Of a stretch of 64,000 bases of DNA, positions 25,590 through 34,662 are shown one piece after another (position 1 is the stretch's first letter; each line of letters opens with the position of its first letter). Origin of the DNA: Dyadobacter sp. 3J3. Lineage in GTDB: Bacteria > Bacteroidota > Bacteroidia > Cytophagales > Spirosomataceae. The position numbers and the translations under genes are program-made. Under the pieces are notes generated by a model. That model was given only the letters and a program-made list of their open reading frames with translations, was not told the origin of the DNA and did not search any database. Location: assembly GCF_009801115.1 (NCBI RefSeq), contig NZ_VTOL01000012.1, forward strand, positions 62,001-126,000, written 5' to 3'.

Positions 25590-26885
25590 TCAGTTCAAAA
25601 GAGCCGTAGTTTCACGTGTAATTAACGCTTCGCGATCAGGACCTGTTGAAATAAATGTAATTGGCAATCCAAGTTCTGCTTCAAGGAATTTCACATAAGC
25701 CATCAATTGCTCAGGAATCGCATCAAAATCACGAATTCCATCAAGCGACTGCTGCCACCCTGCGAAATCTTTGTAAACCGGCTCAACGGTATCATCACAC
25801 AAATCGTATGGAAGCTGATCTGTCAAAGTTCCGTCTGGCAAACGATACTGCGTGCAAATACGAATTGTGTCAAAAATCGTCAAAACGTCAACTTTCATCA
25901 TGATCAGCTGCGTTACGCCGTTGATCATAATCGCATATTTCAAAGCAGGCAAATCCAACCATCCACAACGACGCGGACGACCAGTTGTAGCTCCGAATTC
26001 ACGACCCTCCTGTCTCATTTTCTCACCCGTTTCTTCGAGTAATTCTGTTGGAAAAGGACCGCTTCCTACACGTGTACAATAAGCTTTGAAAATACCAAAA
26101 ACTTCTCCAACAGCGCTTGGTGCAATACCAAGACCAGTACAAGCACCGGCAGCCATTGTTGTAGAACTCGTAACAAAAGGATATGAACCGAAATCGATAT
26201 CAAGCAAAGAACCTTGTGCTCCTTCTGCCAAAACTGTTTTTCCTTCTGCAATCGCTTCGTTAATAACATACTCGCTATCAACCATTGTAAATTGCTTCAT
26301 GAATTCAATCGCAGCAAAGAAATTTTCTTCCGACTGAGGAAGTACCGCAGCGTAATCGAAAGAATAAAAGTCAAGGATAACTTTATGCGCATCAACCAAT
26401 TTCTTGTACTTATCAGCAAAATTCGGAGACAAAACGTCACCAACACGCAATCCAAGACGAGCTACTTTATCCTGATAAGCTGGCCCGATTCCACGTAAAG
26501 TTGAACCAATTTTTGAATCCCCTTTTGAACGTTCGTAAGCGGCATCAAGCAACGCATGCGTTGGCAGAATTAATGATGCTTTTTTAGAAACGAATAAATT
26601 ACCAACTAAATCAAGATTGTATTTAGCTAAATTATCAATTTCTCTTTTGAAAACAATTGCATCCAGAACAACACCGTTTCCGATTATATTCTGAATATCA
26701 CTACGGAAGATACCGGATGGAATCTGGTGCAAAACATGCTTAATACCATCAAATTCCAAAGTATGTCCTGCATTAGGACCGCCCTGGAATCTTGCTACTA
26801 CCTGATAGCGTGGTGCAAGTACATCCACGATTTTACCCTTACCTTCATCTCCCCACTGGAGACCAAGCAATACGTCAACTTTCAT
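25590..26885 (-). CDS. purA: adenylosuccinate synthetase
   Basis: This 431-residue protein catalyses GTP-dependent addition of aspartate to IMP, the first committed step to AMP. It shows the N-terminal P-loop-like GLQWGDEGKGKIVDVLAP, the conserved GPNAGHT, GIGPAYQDK near residue 135 and the C-terminal GRPRRCGWLDLPALKYA. Length and motif order match full-length enzymes. It ends against a bidirectional terminator. It lies downstream of fur in the same orientation, separated by 84 bases with a terminator-like hairpin, so it is probably mostly an independent unit. Confidence 0.97.
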   Translation of the reverse strand: MKVDVLLGLQWGDEGKGKIVDVLAPRYQVVARFQGGPNAGHTLEFDGIKHVLHQIPSGIFRSDIQNIIGNGVVLDAIVFKREIDNLAKYNLDLVGNLFVSKKASLILPTHALLDAAYERSKGDSKIGSTLRGIGPAYQDKVARLGLRVGDVLSPNFADKYKKLVDAHKVILDFYSFDYAAVLPQSEENFFAAIEFMKQFTMVDSEYVINEAIAEGKTVLAEGAQGSLLDIDFGSYPFVTSSTTMAAGACTGLGIAPSAVGEVFGIFKAYCTRVGSGPFPTELLEETGEKMRQEGREFGATTGRPRRCGWLDLPALKYAIMINGVTQLIMMKVDVLTIFDTIRICTQYRLPDGTLTDQLPYDLCDDTVEPVYKDFAGWQQSLDGIRDFDAIPEQLMAYVKFLEAELGLPITFISTGPDREALITRETTALLN

Positions 26886-26927
26886 CCAATAAATGGTTAT
26901 TAAAAACTATTATTTGCTAAAATGATA

Positions 26928-26961
26928 AGGCGTAACAAACCATAAAATGTCTGTTACGCCT
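26928..26961 (-). terminator. hairpin between fur and purA
   Basis: AGGCGTAACA (26928-26937) pairs perfectly with TGTTACGCCT (26952-26961) around a 14-base loop. Beyond it on the minus strand is a moderately T-rich stretch, so it probably attenuates or ends the fur transcript. Confidence 0.65.
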
Positions 26962-26969
26962 CATCGATA

Positions 26970-27473
26970 CTATTCTCTTATTTCGTGTCCGACAGCGACT
27001 TCTTCATGTTCCTTTCTGTTCTGGCAATTCTCCTTTGTGCAGTTGCCATAAAAAATAAGGGAATGATGCAGTACACTGAAATTTAGCATTTCACCCACCA
27101 TATTCTGGATGGACTGAATTCTCGGATCACAAAACTCCATTACTTTGTGACAGTCCGTACAAATCAAATGATCATGCTGCTTGTTTCCGTACGATTTTTC
27201 AAATTGTGCAAGGTTCTTTCCGAACTGATGTTTGGTTACCAAATCACAATCTACAAGTACGTCTAACGTATTATACACCGTTGCCCTACTCACACGATAA
27301 CGTTTGTTTTTCATGCTGATGTAAAGCTCATCCACATCGAAGTGGTCTTCACGTGTATAGATTTCTTCCAATATCGCAAACCTTTCAGGGGTCTTGCGAA
27401 GTCCTTTATTTTCTAGGTAAGCCGTCAGAATTTTCTTGGCGGCTTCAAAATTTGGTTTGCTGGCTTGTGGCAT
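26970..27473 (-). CDS. Fur-family transcriptional repressor
   Basis: This 167-residue protein has a winged-helix N-terminal half (KTPERFAILEEIYTREDHFDVDELY, then RVSRATVYNTLDVLVDCDLV). The dimerisation half has the metal sites: EKSYGNKQHDHLICTDCHKVMEF with CxxC near residue 110 and a second cysteine pair, CTKENC, near residue 144. Histidines in HDH and VLHHSLIF fit the Fur regulatory site. Fur, PerR and Zur cannot be separated by eye; it is the longer of two Fur-family proteins here. It is not the likely regulator of the metal-uptake locus at 40-44 kb, which has its own. It is transcribed towards purA. Confidence 0.9.
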   Translation of the reverse strand: MPQASKPNFEAAKKILTAYLENKGLRKTPERFAILEEIYTREDHFDVDELYISMKNKRYRVSRATVYNTLDVLVDCDLVTKHQFGKNLAQFEKSYGNKQHDHLICTDCHKVMEFCDPRIQSIQNMVGEMLNFSVLHHSLIFYGNCTKENCQNRKEHEEVAVGHEIRE

Positions 27474-27635
27474 ATCTTTTGAAAATCTTGCGCAAATTAC
27501 GTGCTTTTTTTCTTAAATCACAGTAGTAATTATGCTGCGGTTGTCATTTGAAGCTTTCAGGTATTGCCCGTTACCGGGTCAATACTATTATATAAACCAA
27601 TTGATTAACAAGTCAAACGAATAATGGTTCAATAT

Positions 27636-29921
27636 TTAGATGCTTCCTGTCAGGTTCGTATCAAACCTTTGTACATTATAAACTCCCTCAACCTGCTCCA
27701 ACTTACTGATCAGAATATCCAAATGGCGTGTATCCTGAACGTAAAGCCTGATATCACCATTGAAAACACCATCTTTGGTATCAATCGTAAGCCCACGCAT
27801 GTTGATATGCAGTTCATTGGAAATGATCCTGGTAACGTCGTTTATCAGTCCTACCCGGTCCGTCCCTGAAATATATAAACCAGCCAAAAACGCTTCGTCC
27901 TTGTTCGATTCCCATTTTGCTTTGATGATCCTGTTCCCATGTTTGGACATTAATTCGGCCGCATTCGGACAGGTCGTTCTATGAATTTTGATACCTTCGT
28001 TAATCGTCACAAATCCAAAAACGTCATCTCCGGCGATCGGATTACAGCAGGGAGCGAGTTTGTAGTCAATTTTATCCATATCATCCCCTATCAACAGCGT
28101 ATCACTGTCGGCACGGTCGCCATGAATATTTTTCAGAAGCTTGGTGTAAGTTTTACCATCAGCTCCTTCAATTGGTGGAATGACGGTATTCGTTACTGCT
28201 TTTCTTTCCTTCGCTTCTTTATCACGCTTGAATCGTTTTAATTCGTCAAGCTGGACATATCCTTTTCCAATTTTATAAAAGAAATCCGCCGCCGTTTTAC
28301 TTTCAAAAAATGCCCGTAGCTGGTTCACAACTTCCGCGGTCAACTCAATACCAAGCACTTTAAGCTTCCTTTCCACCATCTGACGACCGTCTGTTTCATA
28401 ATGACGGTTGTCTTCTTTCAGGAAATCCTTTATTCTGGCGCGGGCTTTCGAAGTCCGTACTACCCGAAGCCAGTCTTCGGTAGGTTTTTGTTTATTTGAG
28501 GTGATAATTTCAATCTGATCCCCATTACTTAACACGTAACTAATTGGAACCAAGATCCCTCCTACCTTTGCAGCCATACAATGCACGCCCACTTCGGAAT
28601 GTATGTCAAAAGCGAAATCCAGCGCCGTAGCACCGCTTTGCAATACTTTCAGTTCTCCTTTTGGGGTGAAAACAAAAACTTCTTCATTAAAAAGATTCGT
28701 CCTGAATTCATCCAGAAACTCGATCGCAGCAGTTTTATCGCCGGAACCCGTTTCCAGTGTTTCCCTTACCTGGCTGATCCAATGTTCAATATTTCCACGG
28801 ACCTTGGTATCATTTCCTTTGTATTTCCAATGCGCCGCATAGCCTTTTTCCGCAATTTCGTCCATGCGCGAAGTTCGGATCTGCACTTCAACCCACTGTC
28901 CGCTTTTACTCATAACAGTGGAGTGAAGCGACTGATAGCCATTCGCACGTGGGGTACTAAGGAAATCTTTCAGCCTGTCCGGATTGGGTTTGTAATGATC
29001 TGTAACGATGGAATACGCCTGCCAGCAAAGTGCTTTTTCACGGTCACCCTCCTGCGGAGATTCCAAAACAATACGGATTGCGAATAAATCATATATTTCT
29101 TCGAAAGGTTTATTCTGCTTTCGCATTTTATTCCAGATCGAATAAATCGATTTGGGACGTCCTTTGATGATATAATTCAATCCCGCTTTTTCAAGATCTT
29201 CCGCAATCGGCTCGGTGAACTTCGAAATAAAACGATCACGAGAACTTTTGGTTTCTCTCAGTTTCCTGGAAATCGCGCGGTATTCCTGAGGCTCGGTATA
29301 TTTCAGATATAATTCTTCCAACTCAGACTTGATACTGTAAAGTCCAAGTCTGTGTGCAAGCGGGGCATAAATGAAAATAGTTTCCGATGCGATTTTCAAT
29401 TGCTTGTCGCGCGGCATACTGTCAAGTGTCCGCATGTTATGCAAACGGTCCGCCAGTTTTACCAGAATTACACGAACATCATCCGAAAGTGTAAGCAGCA
29501 TTTTCCGAAAATTTTCGGCCTGCTGTGAAGTTCCGTATTCAAACCTTCCTGAAATTTTGGTAAGTCCGTCAATAATTTTCGCAACTTTCTTTCCAAATAA
29601 CCTGTCAATATCTTCAATACGCATATCCGTATCCTCGACCACATCATGTAATAATGCGGAAACGATGCCGGTCGTACCCAATCCAATCTCCTCAACTACA
29701 ATTTGTGCTACTGCAAGCGGATGATAAATGTACGGTTCACCTGACCGGCGGCGCATGTCTTTATGCGCCTCGACAGATGTATAAAAGGCTTTCTTGATTA
29801 ATTTTGCATCATTGTCCTTCAAAAACGGCTTGGCTGTTCGTAACAACCTGCGATATTTTTTGAGGATATCCTTACGCTCCTGCTCCAGATCTATGTTCAG
29901 GGTTTCAACGAATTGCTCCAA
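27636..29921 (-). CDS. bifunctional (p)ppGpp synthetase/hydrolase (Rel/SpoT type)
   Basis: This 761-residue stringent-response enzyme has an N-terminal HD hydrolase domain (YIYHPLAVAQIV, then SALLHDVVEDTD near residue 90, with the conserved H-D-E-D set). A synthetase domain follows, about 240-370 (GRPKSIYSIWNKM, IYDLFAIRIVL, TPRANGYQSLHSTV, VEVQIRTSRMDEIAEKG). TGS (VFTPKGELKVLQSGATALDF) and a C-terminal ACT domain complete it. Both catalytic centres look intact, so it can probably make and break (p)ppGpp. It could be named rel or spoT, and another copy may exist elsewhere. Translation starts on the minus strand near 29921. Confidence 0.95.
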   Translation of the reverse strand: MEQFVETLNIDLEQERKDILKKYRRLLRTAKPFLKDNDAKLIKKAFYTSVEAHKDMRRRSGEPYIYHPLAVAQIVVEEIGLGTTGIVSALLHDVVEDTDMRIEDIDRLFGKKVAKIIDGLTKISGRFEYGTSQQAENFRKMLLTLSDDVRVILVKLADRLHNMRTLDSMPRDKQLKIASETIFIYAPLAHRLGLYSIKSELEELYLKYTEPQEYRAISRKLRETKSSRDRFISKFTEPIAEDLEKAGLNYIIKGRPKSIYSIWNKMRKQNKPFEEIYDLFAIRIVLESPQEGDREKALCWQAYSIVTDHYKPNPDRLKDFLSTPRANGYQSLHSTVMSKSGQWVEVQIRTSRMDEIAEKGYAAHWKYKGNDTKVRGNIEHWISQVRETLETGSGDKTAAIEFLDEFRTNLFNEEVFVFTPKGELKVLQSGATALDFAFDIHSEVGVHCMAAKVGGILVPISYVLSNGDQIEIITSNKQKPTEDWLRVVRTSKARARIKDFLKEDNRHYETDGRQMVERKLKVLGIELTAEVVNQLRAFFESKTAADFFYKIGKGYVQLDELKRFKRDKEAKERKAVTNTVIPPIEGADGKTYTKLLKNIHGDRADSDTLLIGDDMDKIDYKLAPCCNPIAGDDVFGFVTINEGIKIHRTTCPNAAELMSKHGNRIIKAKWESNKDEAFLAGLYISGTDRVGLINDVTRIISNELHINMRGLTIDTKDGVFNGDIRLYVQDTRHLDILISKLEQVEGVYNVQRFDTNLTGSI

Positions 29922-30013
29922 TGCTTAATAGTAATTAGTACGCTTCACCAAAATAACAAATTTTAGCGAGATTATTCAATAAAATAATTTTTTCAAAAAT
30001 ATTTTTCTAAAAG

Positions 30014-30046
30014 TTTGCATATCTAAAACAAACTTTGCTACCTTTG
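30014..30046 (+). promoter_or_regulatory. Bacteroidota promoter for tRNA-Leu(TAG)
   Basis: TTTG at 30014-30017, a 21-base spacer and TACCTTTG at 30039-30046 match the -33/-7 consensus. The -7 box is identical to that of the tRNA-Gly promoter. Confidence 0.75.
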
Positions 30047-30094
30047 CACTCCCAACCAACGACAAGGGTTGAAGGAAGGGACGAAAAAATAAGA

Positions 30095-30176
30095 GCGGGC
30101 GTGGCGGAACTGGTAGACGTGCTAGACTTAGGATCTAGTGCCGCAAGGCGTGGGGGTTCGATTCCCTCCGCCCGTA
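30095..30176 (+). tRNA. tRNA-Leu (anticodon TAG)
   Basis: This 82-base class II tRNA has acceptor GCGGGCG pairing with CGCCCGT (a G1-T72 pair), anticodon stem GCTAGA/TCTAGT with loop CTTAGGA (anticodon TAG), a variable arm (GTGCCGCAAGGCGT), T arm GGGGG/CCCTC and discriminator A. The 3' CCA is not encoded. Confidence 0.95.
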
Positions 30177-30252
30177 CAACTAACAAGGGACTGACGGGGC
30201 GTCATATTTCCTATCTGAAATAAGAAGATGAACTGCTCCGAATTAACCCGTC

Positions 30253-30287
30253 AAATGCCCTCAGGACACTGTTTTGAGGGCATTTTT
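30253..30287 (+). terminator. terminator after tRNA-Leu(TAG)
   Basis: AAATGCCCTCA (30253-30263) and TGAGGGCATTT (30275-30285) form an 11-bp stem with an 11-base loop, and the run of T bases continues past the stem. Confidence 0.88.
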
Positions 30288-30334
30288 GTTTTGCGTTTTA
30301 TCTAAAAAAAGCACATTTACTAATAGCAATAAGC

Positions 30335-31678
30335 ATGGAAGTTTTATTAGAGAAGAATTCGCCAACATTGGCCTCTCTTAAAGTTACGCTAACCAAAGAT
30401 GATTATCAGCCAAAAGTTGATAAGTCTATCAAGGATTATTCGAAACGTGTGAATTTAAAAGGCTTTCGTCCTGGCAAAGTACCGTCCCATGTAATCCAGC
30501 GCATGTATGGAAAAAGCATATTGGTTGACGAAGTGAACAGTCTTTTGAGCAATGCAGTAAGCACTTATATCCGCGAAAATAAATTACAGGTTGTTGGGGA
30601 TCCTATTCCTAACCGCGAAAAAGCAGAAGAAGCTAACTGGGACAAACCAGGCGATTTCGAATTTAGCTACGACCTTGGTGTTGCGACTGATTTCGAAGTT
30701 AATCTTTCTGAAATTCCAGCTGTAAAACGTTATACGATCCAAACTGACGAAAACGAGCTGACAAAAACAGTTGACAGTCTTCGTGAAAGATTCTCTGACA
30801 GCACGCACCCGGAAGTTAGTGAATTGGGTGATATGATTTTTGGTGAATTGAAACAGGAATCTTCTGAATTTACAACACGTACTGCTATTCCTACAAAACA
30901 GGTTGCAGAAGAAAATCAGGCTAAATTCTTAGGCTTGAAAAAAGATGACGTTGTAACTTTTGATATTCAAAATACTTTTGCTGACCAGGCTGCGATTGCG
31001 CATGTTACTGGTAAGAAAAAAGAAGATATTGGTGAACTTTCAGGTGATTTCACTTTGATCGTTGAAGATATCACGCGTTCAGCACCGGGAGAAGTTAACC
31101 AGGAGTTTTTTGATAAAGTACTTGGACCAGGTGTTGCTGACAGCGAAGAAGTTTTCAATGAAAAAGTTACGGAGGTAATTAAAGGAAACTACGAGCGCGA
31201 AACAGAAGCATTACTTCGTCGCGATCTTGAAACGGCTTTGCTTGATTCAATCCAAATTGATCTTCCTGGGGATTTCCTAAAAGATTGGCTGGAACGTACC
31301 AACGAAGGCAAATTTACACGTGAGCAAATTGAAGAACAATTCGAAGATTTCCAGAAATCATTGAAATTGAGTTTGATCAAAAATAAAATTGCTGATTCTC
31401 AGGGTGTGAAAGTTGAATATCCTGAAATCCTTGAATTTACAAAACAAATGGTTCGCGGACAATTTGGAATGTACGGTGATGATGACAGCATGGGCGACAC
31501 AATTGACCGTGTTGCGGCTGGTTACCTTGCAGACAAAGAACGCGATAACTATTCTCAGATTTTCAATCAGGTTTTTGATAACAAAATCATCGATATCGTT
31601 CGCAGCCAGGTTGCTACGGATGAGCAAACTATCGATGTTGCTGAGTTCGAAAAACTTGCAAAAGGTGAAGTTGCTTAG
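30335..31678 (+). CDS. tig: trigger factor, ribosome-associated chaperone
   Basis: This 447-residue protein helps new polypeptides fold as they leave the ribosome. The N-terminal ribosome-binding domain has the expected loop near residues 44-52 (NLKGFRPGKVPSHVIQRMYG). The FKBP-like middle region (about 155-245) is poorly conserved by eye, which is common in Bacteroidota members. The C-terminal region is helical, with the family motif EYPEILEFTKQMVRGQFGMYG. The gene has its own leader, and a strong hairpin follows it. In many Bacteroidota tig lies near clpP and clpX; here they are about 2.3 kb further on. Confidence 0.93.
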   Translation: MEVLLEKNSPTLASLKVTLTKDDYQPKVDKSIKDYSKRVNLKGFRPGKVPSHVIQRMYGKSILVDEVNSLLSNAVSTYIRENKLQVVGDPIPNREKAEEANWDKPGDFEFSYDLGVATDFEVNLSEIPAVKRYTIQTDENELTKTVDSLRERFSDSTHPEVSELGDMIFGELKQESSEFTTRTAIPTKQVAEENQAKFLGLKKDDVVTFDIQNTFADQAAIAHVTGKKKEDIGELSGDFTLIVEDITRSAPGEVNQEFFDKVLGPGVADSEEVFNEKVTEVIKGNYERETEALLRRDLETALLDSIQIDLPGDFLKDWLERTNEGKFTREQIEEQFEDFQKSLKLSLIKNKIADSQGVKVEYPEILEFTKQMVRGQFGMYGDDDSMGDTIDRVAAGYLADKERDNYSQIFNQVFDNKIIDIVRSQVATDEQTIDVAEFEKLAKGEVA

Positions 31679-31705
31679 TTTTTAAGTATTTCATTTTGAT
31701 AAAAT

Positions 31706-31741
31706 AAACGAGGTCAGCTTTTTCGAAAGTTGACCTCGTTT
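31706..31741 (+). terminator. terminator after tig
   Basis: AAACGAGGTCA (31706-31716) and TGACCTCGTTT (31731-31741) form an 11-bp perfect stem. The loop contains a smaller CTTT/AAAG hairpin. Confidence 0.88.
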
Positions 31742-32141
31742 GTTTTATGACTATAATTCACGTTGGTAAAGCTGCCGTGGAAAGTTAGAGCTTAAAAGGA
31801 AAAGAACAATCGCTGCACCCGGCGCCCACAGGATCCGGAACAAATGTGAAAGGTAATTTAGTCTCACTAACTTACGGCAATTATTAAAACGATATTTTGA
31901 TTTGTGAGATGACAATTTGATACAGTTTTTGAATCATCTTTGAGCAGTCAAATCACGGCCGGCTCCGGTATTAGGAAACGGACGTTTCTGAGACAATGTA
32001 GGCGTCCAGAGACGACAGGCATACGAGATTCAGAGTCCAAAAACCGGGTGTGCCCCTCCCATTCAGACGGTTCGAATTAGATTTTCAGCATACCTCTCCA
32101 GTAGTCAATACCTAAATTGATACAAAAGTGATCATTAGGCC
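31742..32141. other. 400-base region without a recognisable gene
   Basis: Between the tig terminator and the TonB-like gene. Both strands were read; no frame has a plausible start and body, and no clear promoter pair or hairpin stands out. It may be the remains of a lost gene, but nothing in the sequence proves that. Confidence 0.4.
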
Positions 32142-32582
32142 TCAGTCGAAATACACCGAGAAAGGCAACGTGAAACGATACGGAATCCGCACGCCATTTG
32201 CCGTGCCGGGAGTCCATTCAGGAATTCGGTCGAAGACGCGGTCCATTTCGATCCGGATGTCGTTCTGAACTTGCCGAAGATGGCTGACGGAAATTCGCTT
32301 TGCCCGGAATTTCATTCTGGTAAAATTAATACTGTCGATCTCAGGAACGCCTTCGGTGTCTACCGTAAAATGAATGTCAAAAACACCTTCGTAAGAATAC
32401 TTGTTAACCGAGAGCGGTATTCTGAAATGGCGGTTCACCGTTTTGATAAATTCATTCCCGCCTTCCGGGTACTGAGCCGGAATCGAGTCAGTTGCGCCGG
32501 CACGATTAGCCGCAATAAATTCTTGGGAAAAAGATAGATTTGAAATCAAACACAGAACTACAAAAACAAAACTTCTGAACAT
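32142..32582 (-). CDS. secreted TonB C-terminal-like protein
   Basis: The protein has 146 residues from the Met that directly precedes a good signal peptide (MFRSFVFVVLCLISNLSFS); a longer frame begins 10 residues earlier without one. After the signal peptide, YPEGGNEFIKTVNRHFRIP and GVFDIHFTVDTEGVPEIDS follow the pattern of TonB C-terminal or energy-transducer-like domains, where a strand with V.F.VD..G precedes the last helix. There is no N-terminal membrane anchor with a proline linker, so it is a free periplasmic protein and not a classic TonB. No partner gene lies next to it. Confidence 0.55.
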   Translation of the reverse strand: MFRSFVFVVLCLISNLSFSQEFIAANRAGATDSIPAQYPEGGNEFIKTVNRHFRIPLSVNKYSYEGVFDIHFTVDTEGVPEIDSINFTRMKFRAKRISVSHLRQVQNDIRIEMDRVFDRIPEWTPGTANGVRIPYRFTLPFSVYFD

Positions 32583-33037
32583 TTTTAGAGGGTTGTTAGC
32601 GATTGCCGCCATTCATAAAAAGCAATATTCGCTCAAAGATAGAAATTTATGTTTTTGGGTACAACTCATAAACAGCGCCTACGGCAGGGAAATTATTCCA
32701 TCTTGCAGTTGTGGATTGGGATCCTGGTGCTTCAGAGCAACTAGCCTGGCCAATGAGAGCCAGAAAATAATGAGGGGCACTATGCGAATTTTCATATAGA
32801 GCTTATTTATGATTCAGAGACACTTAAACGAGATAAAAGGTGTATCCATTACAAGTGATAGATCTCAATTGGCCCCTTTTAAAACAACTCACCCTAAAGT
32901 AACTTCGGATCCAGAACATAATGAGAAAGTCCCATCTCCTTGTACTATATCAAGAACTTTTACAAACCGCTGCTGGCCTCTTGTTCTGTGTTTTGTTATT
33001 TAACATAAAAAGGGTTACGAAACTTTTTGAGATGAAT
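32583..33037. other. 455-base region without a supported gene
   Basis: Two short + strand frames exist (32593-32799 and 32809-33003), but neither has a recognisable domain, signal peptide or leader. They are not called as genes. Confidence 0.4.
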
Positions 33038-33145
33038 TCAATTTAATTTCTCCGGGCTGGACTTTTTCTCGCATTGCCGTTTGTCCTTCAATGCCTTCTT
33101 GATCGTTTCCGGAATCGGCTTATCAAATTTTATATGCTTTTCCAT
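33038..33145 (-). CDS. hypothetical micropeptide, 35 residues, Lys-rich
   Basis: A minus-strand frame from ATG at 33145 to TGA at 33040-33038 encodes MEKHIKFDKPIPETIKKALK and then a charged tail ending in EKLN. Eleven of 35 residues are lysine. It lies 108 bases after the end of the XRE regulator on the same strand, so the two could share a transcript. No Shine-Dalgarno site is evident and I do not recognise the peptide. It could be real, a partner of the XRE regulator, or a chance frame in a gene-poor stretch. Confidence 0.35.
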   Translation of the reverse strand: MEKHIKFDKPIPETIKKALKDKRQCEKKSSPEKLN

Positions 33146-33253
33146 TTAAAATCGTGGTTAGCTTTTTTAAGACACAAATTTATTTTTTACACAAACTGGT
33201 TATCAATTTAAGTATGAAATATAATTTATTCCTAAAAAGCATAAACGCCTAAC

Positions 33254-33631
33254 TCAAAAACCAATCGGCTCCCGATGCTGTTGCACCTGTCTCCCAATTT
33301 CCAAAGTCACCAGAGACCCGAATCTTTTTTTCCACAGATCCAGCTCATTTTGCAGTTTGCCGTTAGTCGATAGTAATCTTTCATTTTCCTGACGCAGCCA
33401 TTCTGTTTCTGAAAGCGTTTTTGATTCAAAACCCAGCAATTCAGGTAATGAAACATCCAGCAGTTTTGCAATATTTTCAAGACGGGAAAATGAAAGTTCG
33501 GTTCTCCCCCTTTCCATATCACCATAAGCGGTTGTTGAAAGTCCAAGCATGTCTGCCATGTTTTCCTGTGACAAATCTTTTTGCAGACGCAGCTGCCGTA
33601 TTTTTTCGGATGGAGTGTTCGTATTGTTCAT
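33254..33631 (-). CDS. XRE-family transcriptional regulator with coiled coil
   Basis: This 125-residue protein has an N-terminal helix-turn-helix domain of the Cro/C1 type (IRQLRLQKDLSQENMADMLG, then STTAYGDMERGRTELSFSRL) at residues 10-65. A hydrophilic helix follows (about residues 75-110, ENERLLSTNGKLQNELDLWK) that probably forms a coiled coil for dimerisation. The target is unknown. It stands alone on the minus strand between a small secreted protein and clpP, with a possible 35-residue peptide gene downstream. Confidence 0.87.
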   Translation of the reverse strand: MNNTNTPSEKIRQLRLQKDLSQENMADMLGLSTTAYGDMERGRTELSFSRLENIAKLLDVSLPELLGFESKTLSETEWLRQENERLLSTNGKLQNELDLWKKRFGSLVTLEIGRQVQQHREPIGF

Positions 33632-33928
33632 AGTCTGATCGACAGAATAAATTTTAATACTGATTTTCTGAAAGACTAAATTTTACTCGTATTATTGGCT
33701 TTTTACTGATAACAATTGCAAGTTAAAAAGCATTCAATGAATAGCTTCTCGCAATTTTCGATAAATTATAACCGAAACAGACAAGGATTATTCATGGAAA
33801 TAATCAATTTTGTGAAGGACAAAGAAACAAATCAGCTTTTTCATATTCGAAACTAAGCGGTGCAGCTTTTTGTTCTTTAAAAGATGTACTCTATCCAATA
33901 CATATTATTTTTAAATTAAAGTTTATTC
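33632..33928. other. intergenic region between the XRE gene and clpP
   Basis: 297 A/T-rich bases that must contain the promoters of two divergent genes. No clear TTG-N20-TAnnTTTG pair is visible in either direction and no hairpin stands out. Confidence 0.4.
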
Positions 33929-34603
33929 ATGAATCACGGAAATGAATTTAGAAAATATGCCGTTCACCATCTTGGGATGAGTGGCCTTACAGTTGACGGT
34001 TTAATGAACCACACTGTTGAAAACATGACCCGTTCGGTAATTGAAGAGCGTCCGATGAACTTTCGTGAAGTGGATGTATTTTCAAGATTAATGGCGGATC
34101 GTATCATCTTTATGGGAACAGGTGTTGATGATAATATTGCCAATATAGTTGTTGCACAATTGCTTTTCCTGGAATCTGCTGATCCTAAGAAAGATATCCT
34201 GATGTATATTAATAGCCCTGGAGGATCTGTTTATGCAGGTTTGGGAATTTATGATACGATGCAGTATGTTCGTCCGGACGTTGCTACGGTTTGTACAAGC
34301 CTTGCCGCTTCCATGGGTGCCGTATTACTTGCAGGTGGCGCAGCAGGAAAACGTTCTGCACTTCCTCATGCGCGCGTTATGATTCACCAGCCATCAGGTG
34401 GAGCACAGGGTACTTCGGTTGATATCGAAATTACAACCCGTGAAATCGTAAAACTACGTCATGAATTATATGATATTCTGGCGCAGCATACAGGGCAAAC
34501 TGTTGAACAAATCGGTATCGATTCTGACCGTGACAAATGGTTACGTGCTTACGAAGCAAAGGAATACGGACTTATCGACGAAGTTTTAACACGCGATAAA
34601 TAA
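33929..34603 (+). CDS. clpP: ATP-dependent Clp protease proteolytic subunit
   Basis: This 224-residue serine protease forms the two-ring proteolytic chamber. The nucleophile is Ser128 in SLAASMGAVLLAGG and the catalytic His is His153 in RVMIHQPSGG; a late Asp in IDSDRDKW fits the third position. The family start MSGLTVD and the segment YINSPGGSVYAGLGIYDTMQ are typical. ClpX, encoded after a 365-base gap, is its partner unfoldase. Each gene is followed by its own hairpin, so they can be expressed separately. The extra 15-20 N-terminal residues may be a propeptide. Confidence 0.97.
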   Translation: MNHGNEFRKYAVHHLGMSGLTVDGLMNHTVENMTRSVIEERPMNFREVDVFSRLMADRIIFMGTGVDDNIANIVVAQLLFLESADPKKDILMYINSPGGSVYAGLGIYDTMQYVRPDVATVCTSLAASMGAVLLAGGAAGKRSALPHARVMIHQPSGGAQGTSVDIEITTREIVKLRHELYDILAQHTGQTVEQIGIDSDRDKWLRAYEAKEYGLIDEVLTRDK

Positions 34604-34624
34604 GTTTTTAAAATATCTTATTAA

Positions 34625-34662
34625 GAAAAACCACCCGTTAAGTAATTTTCGGGTGGTTTTTC
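34625..34662 (+). terminator. terminator after clpP
   Basis: GAAAAACCACCCG (34625-34637) and CGGGTGGTTTTTC (34650-34662) form a 13-bp perfect stem with a T-run in the right arm. Confidence 0.9.

Noticed and set aside
30035..30223. Frame covering the tRNA-Leu gene
   Set aside because: It overlaps a clear tRNA and has no protein-like features.
32593..33003. Two short + strand frames as genes
   Set aside because: No domain, signal peptide, leader or neighbour supports them.
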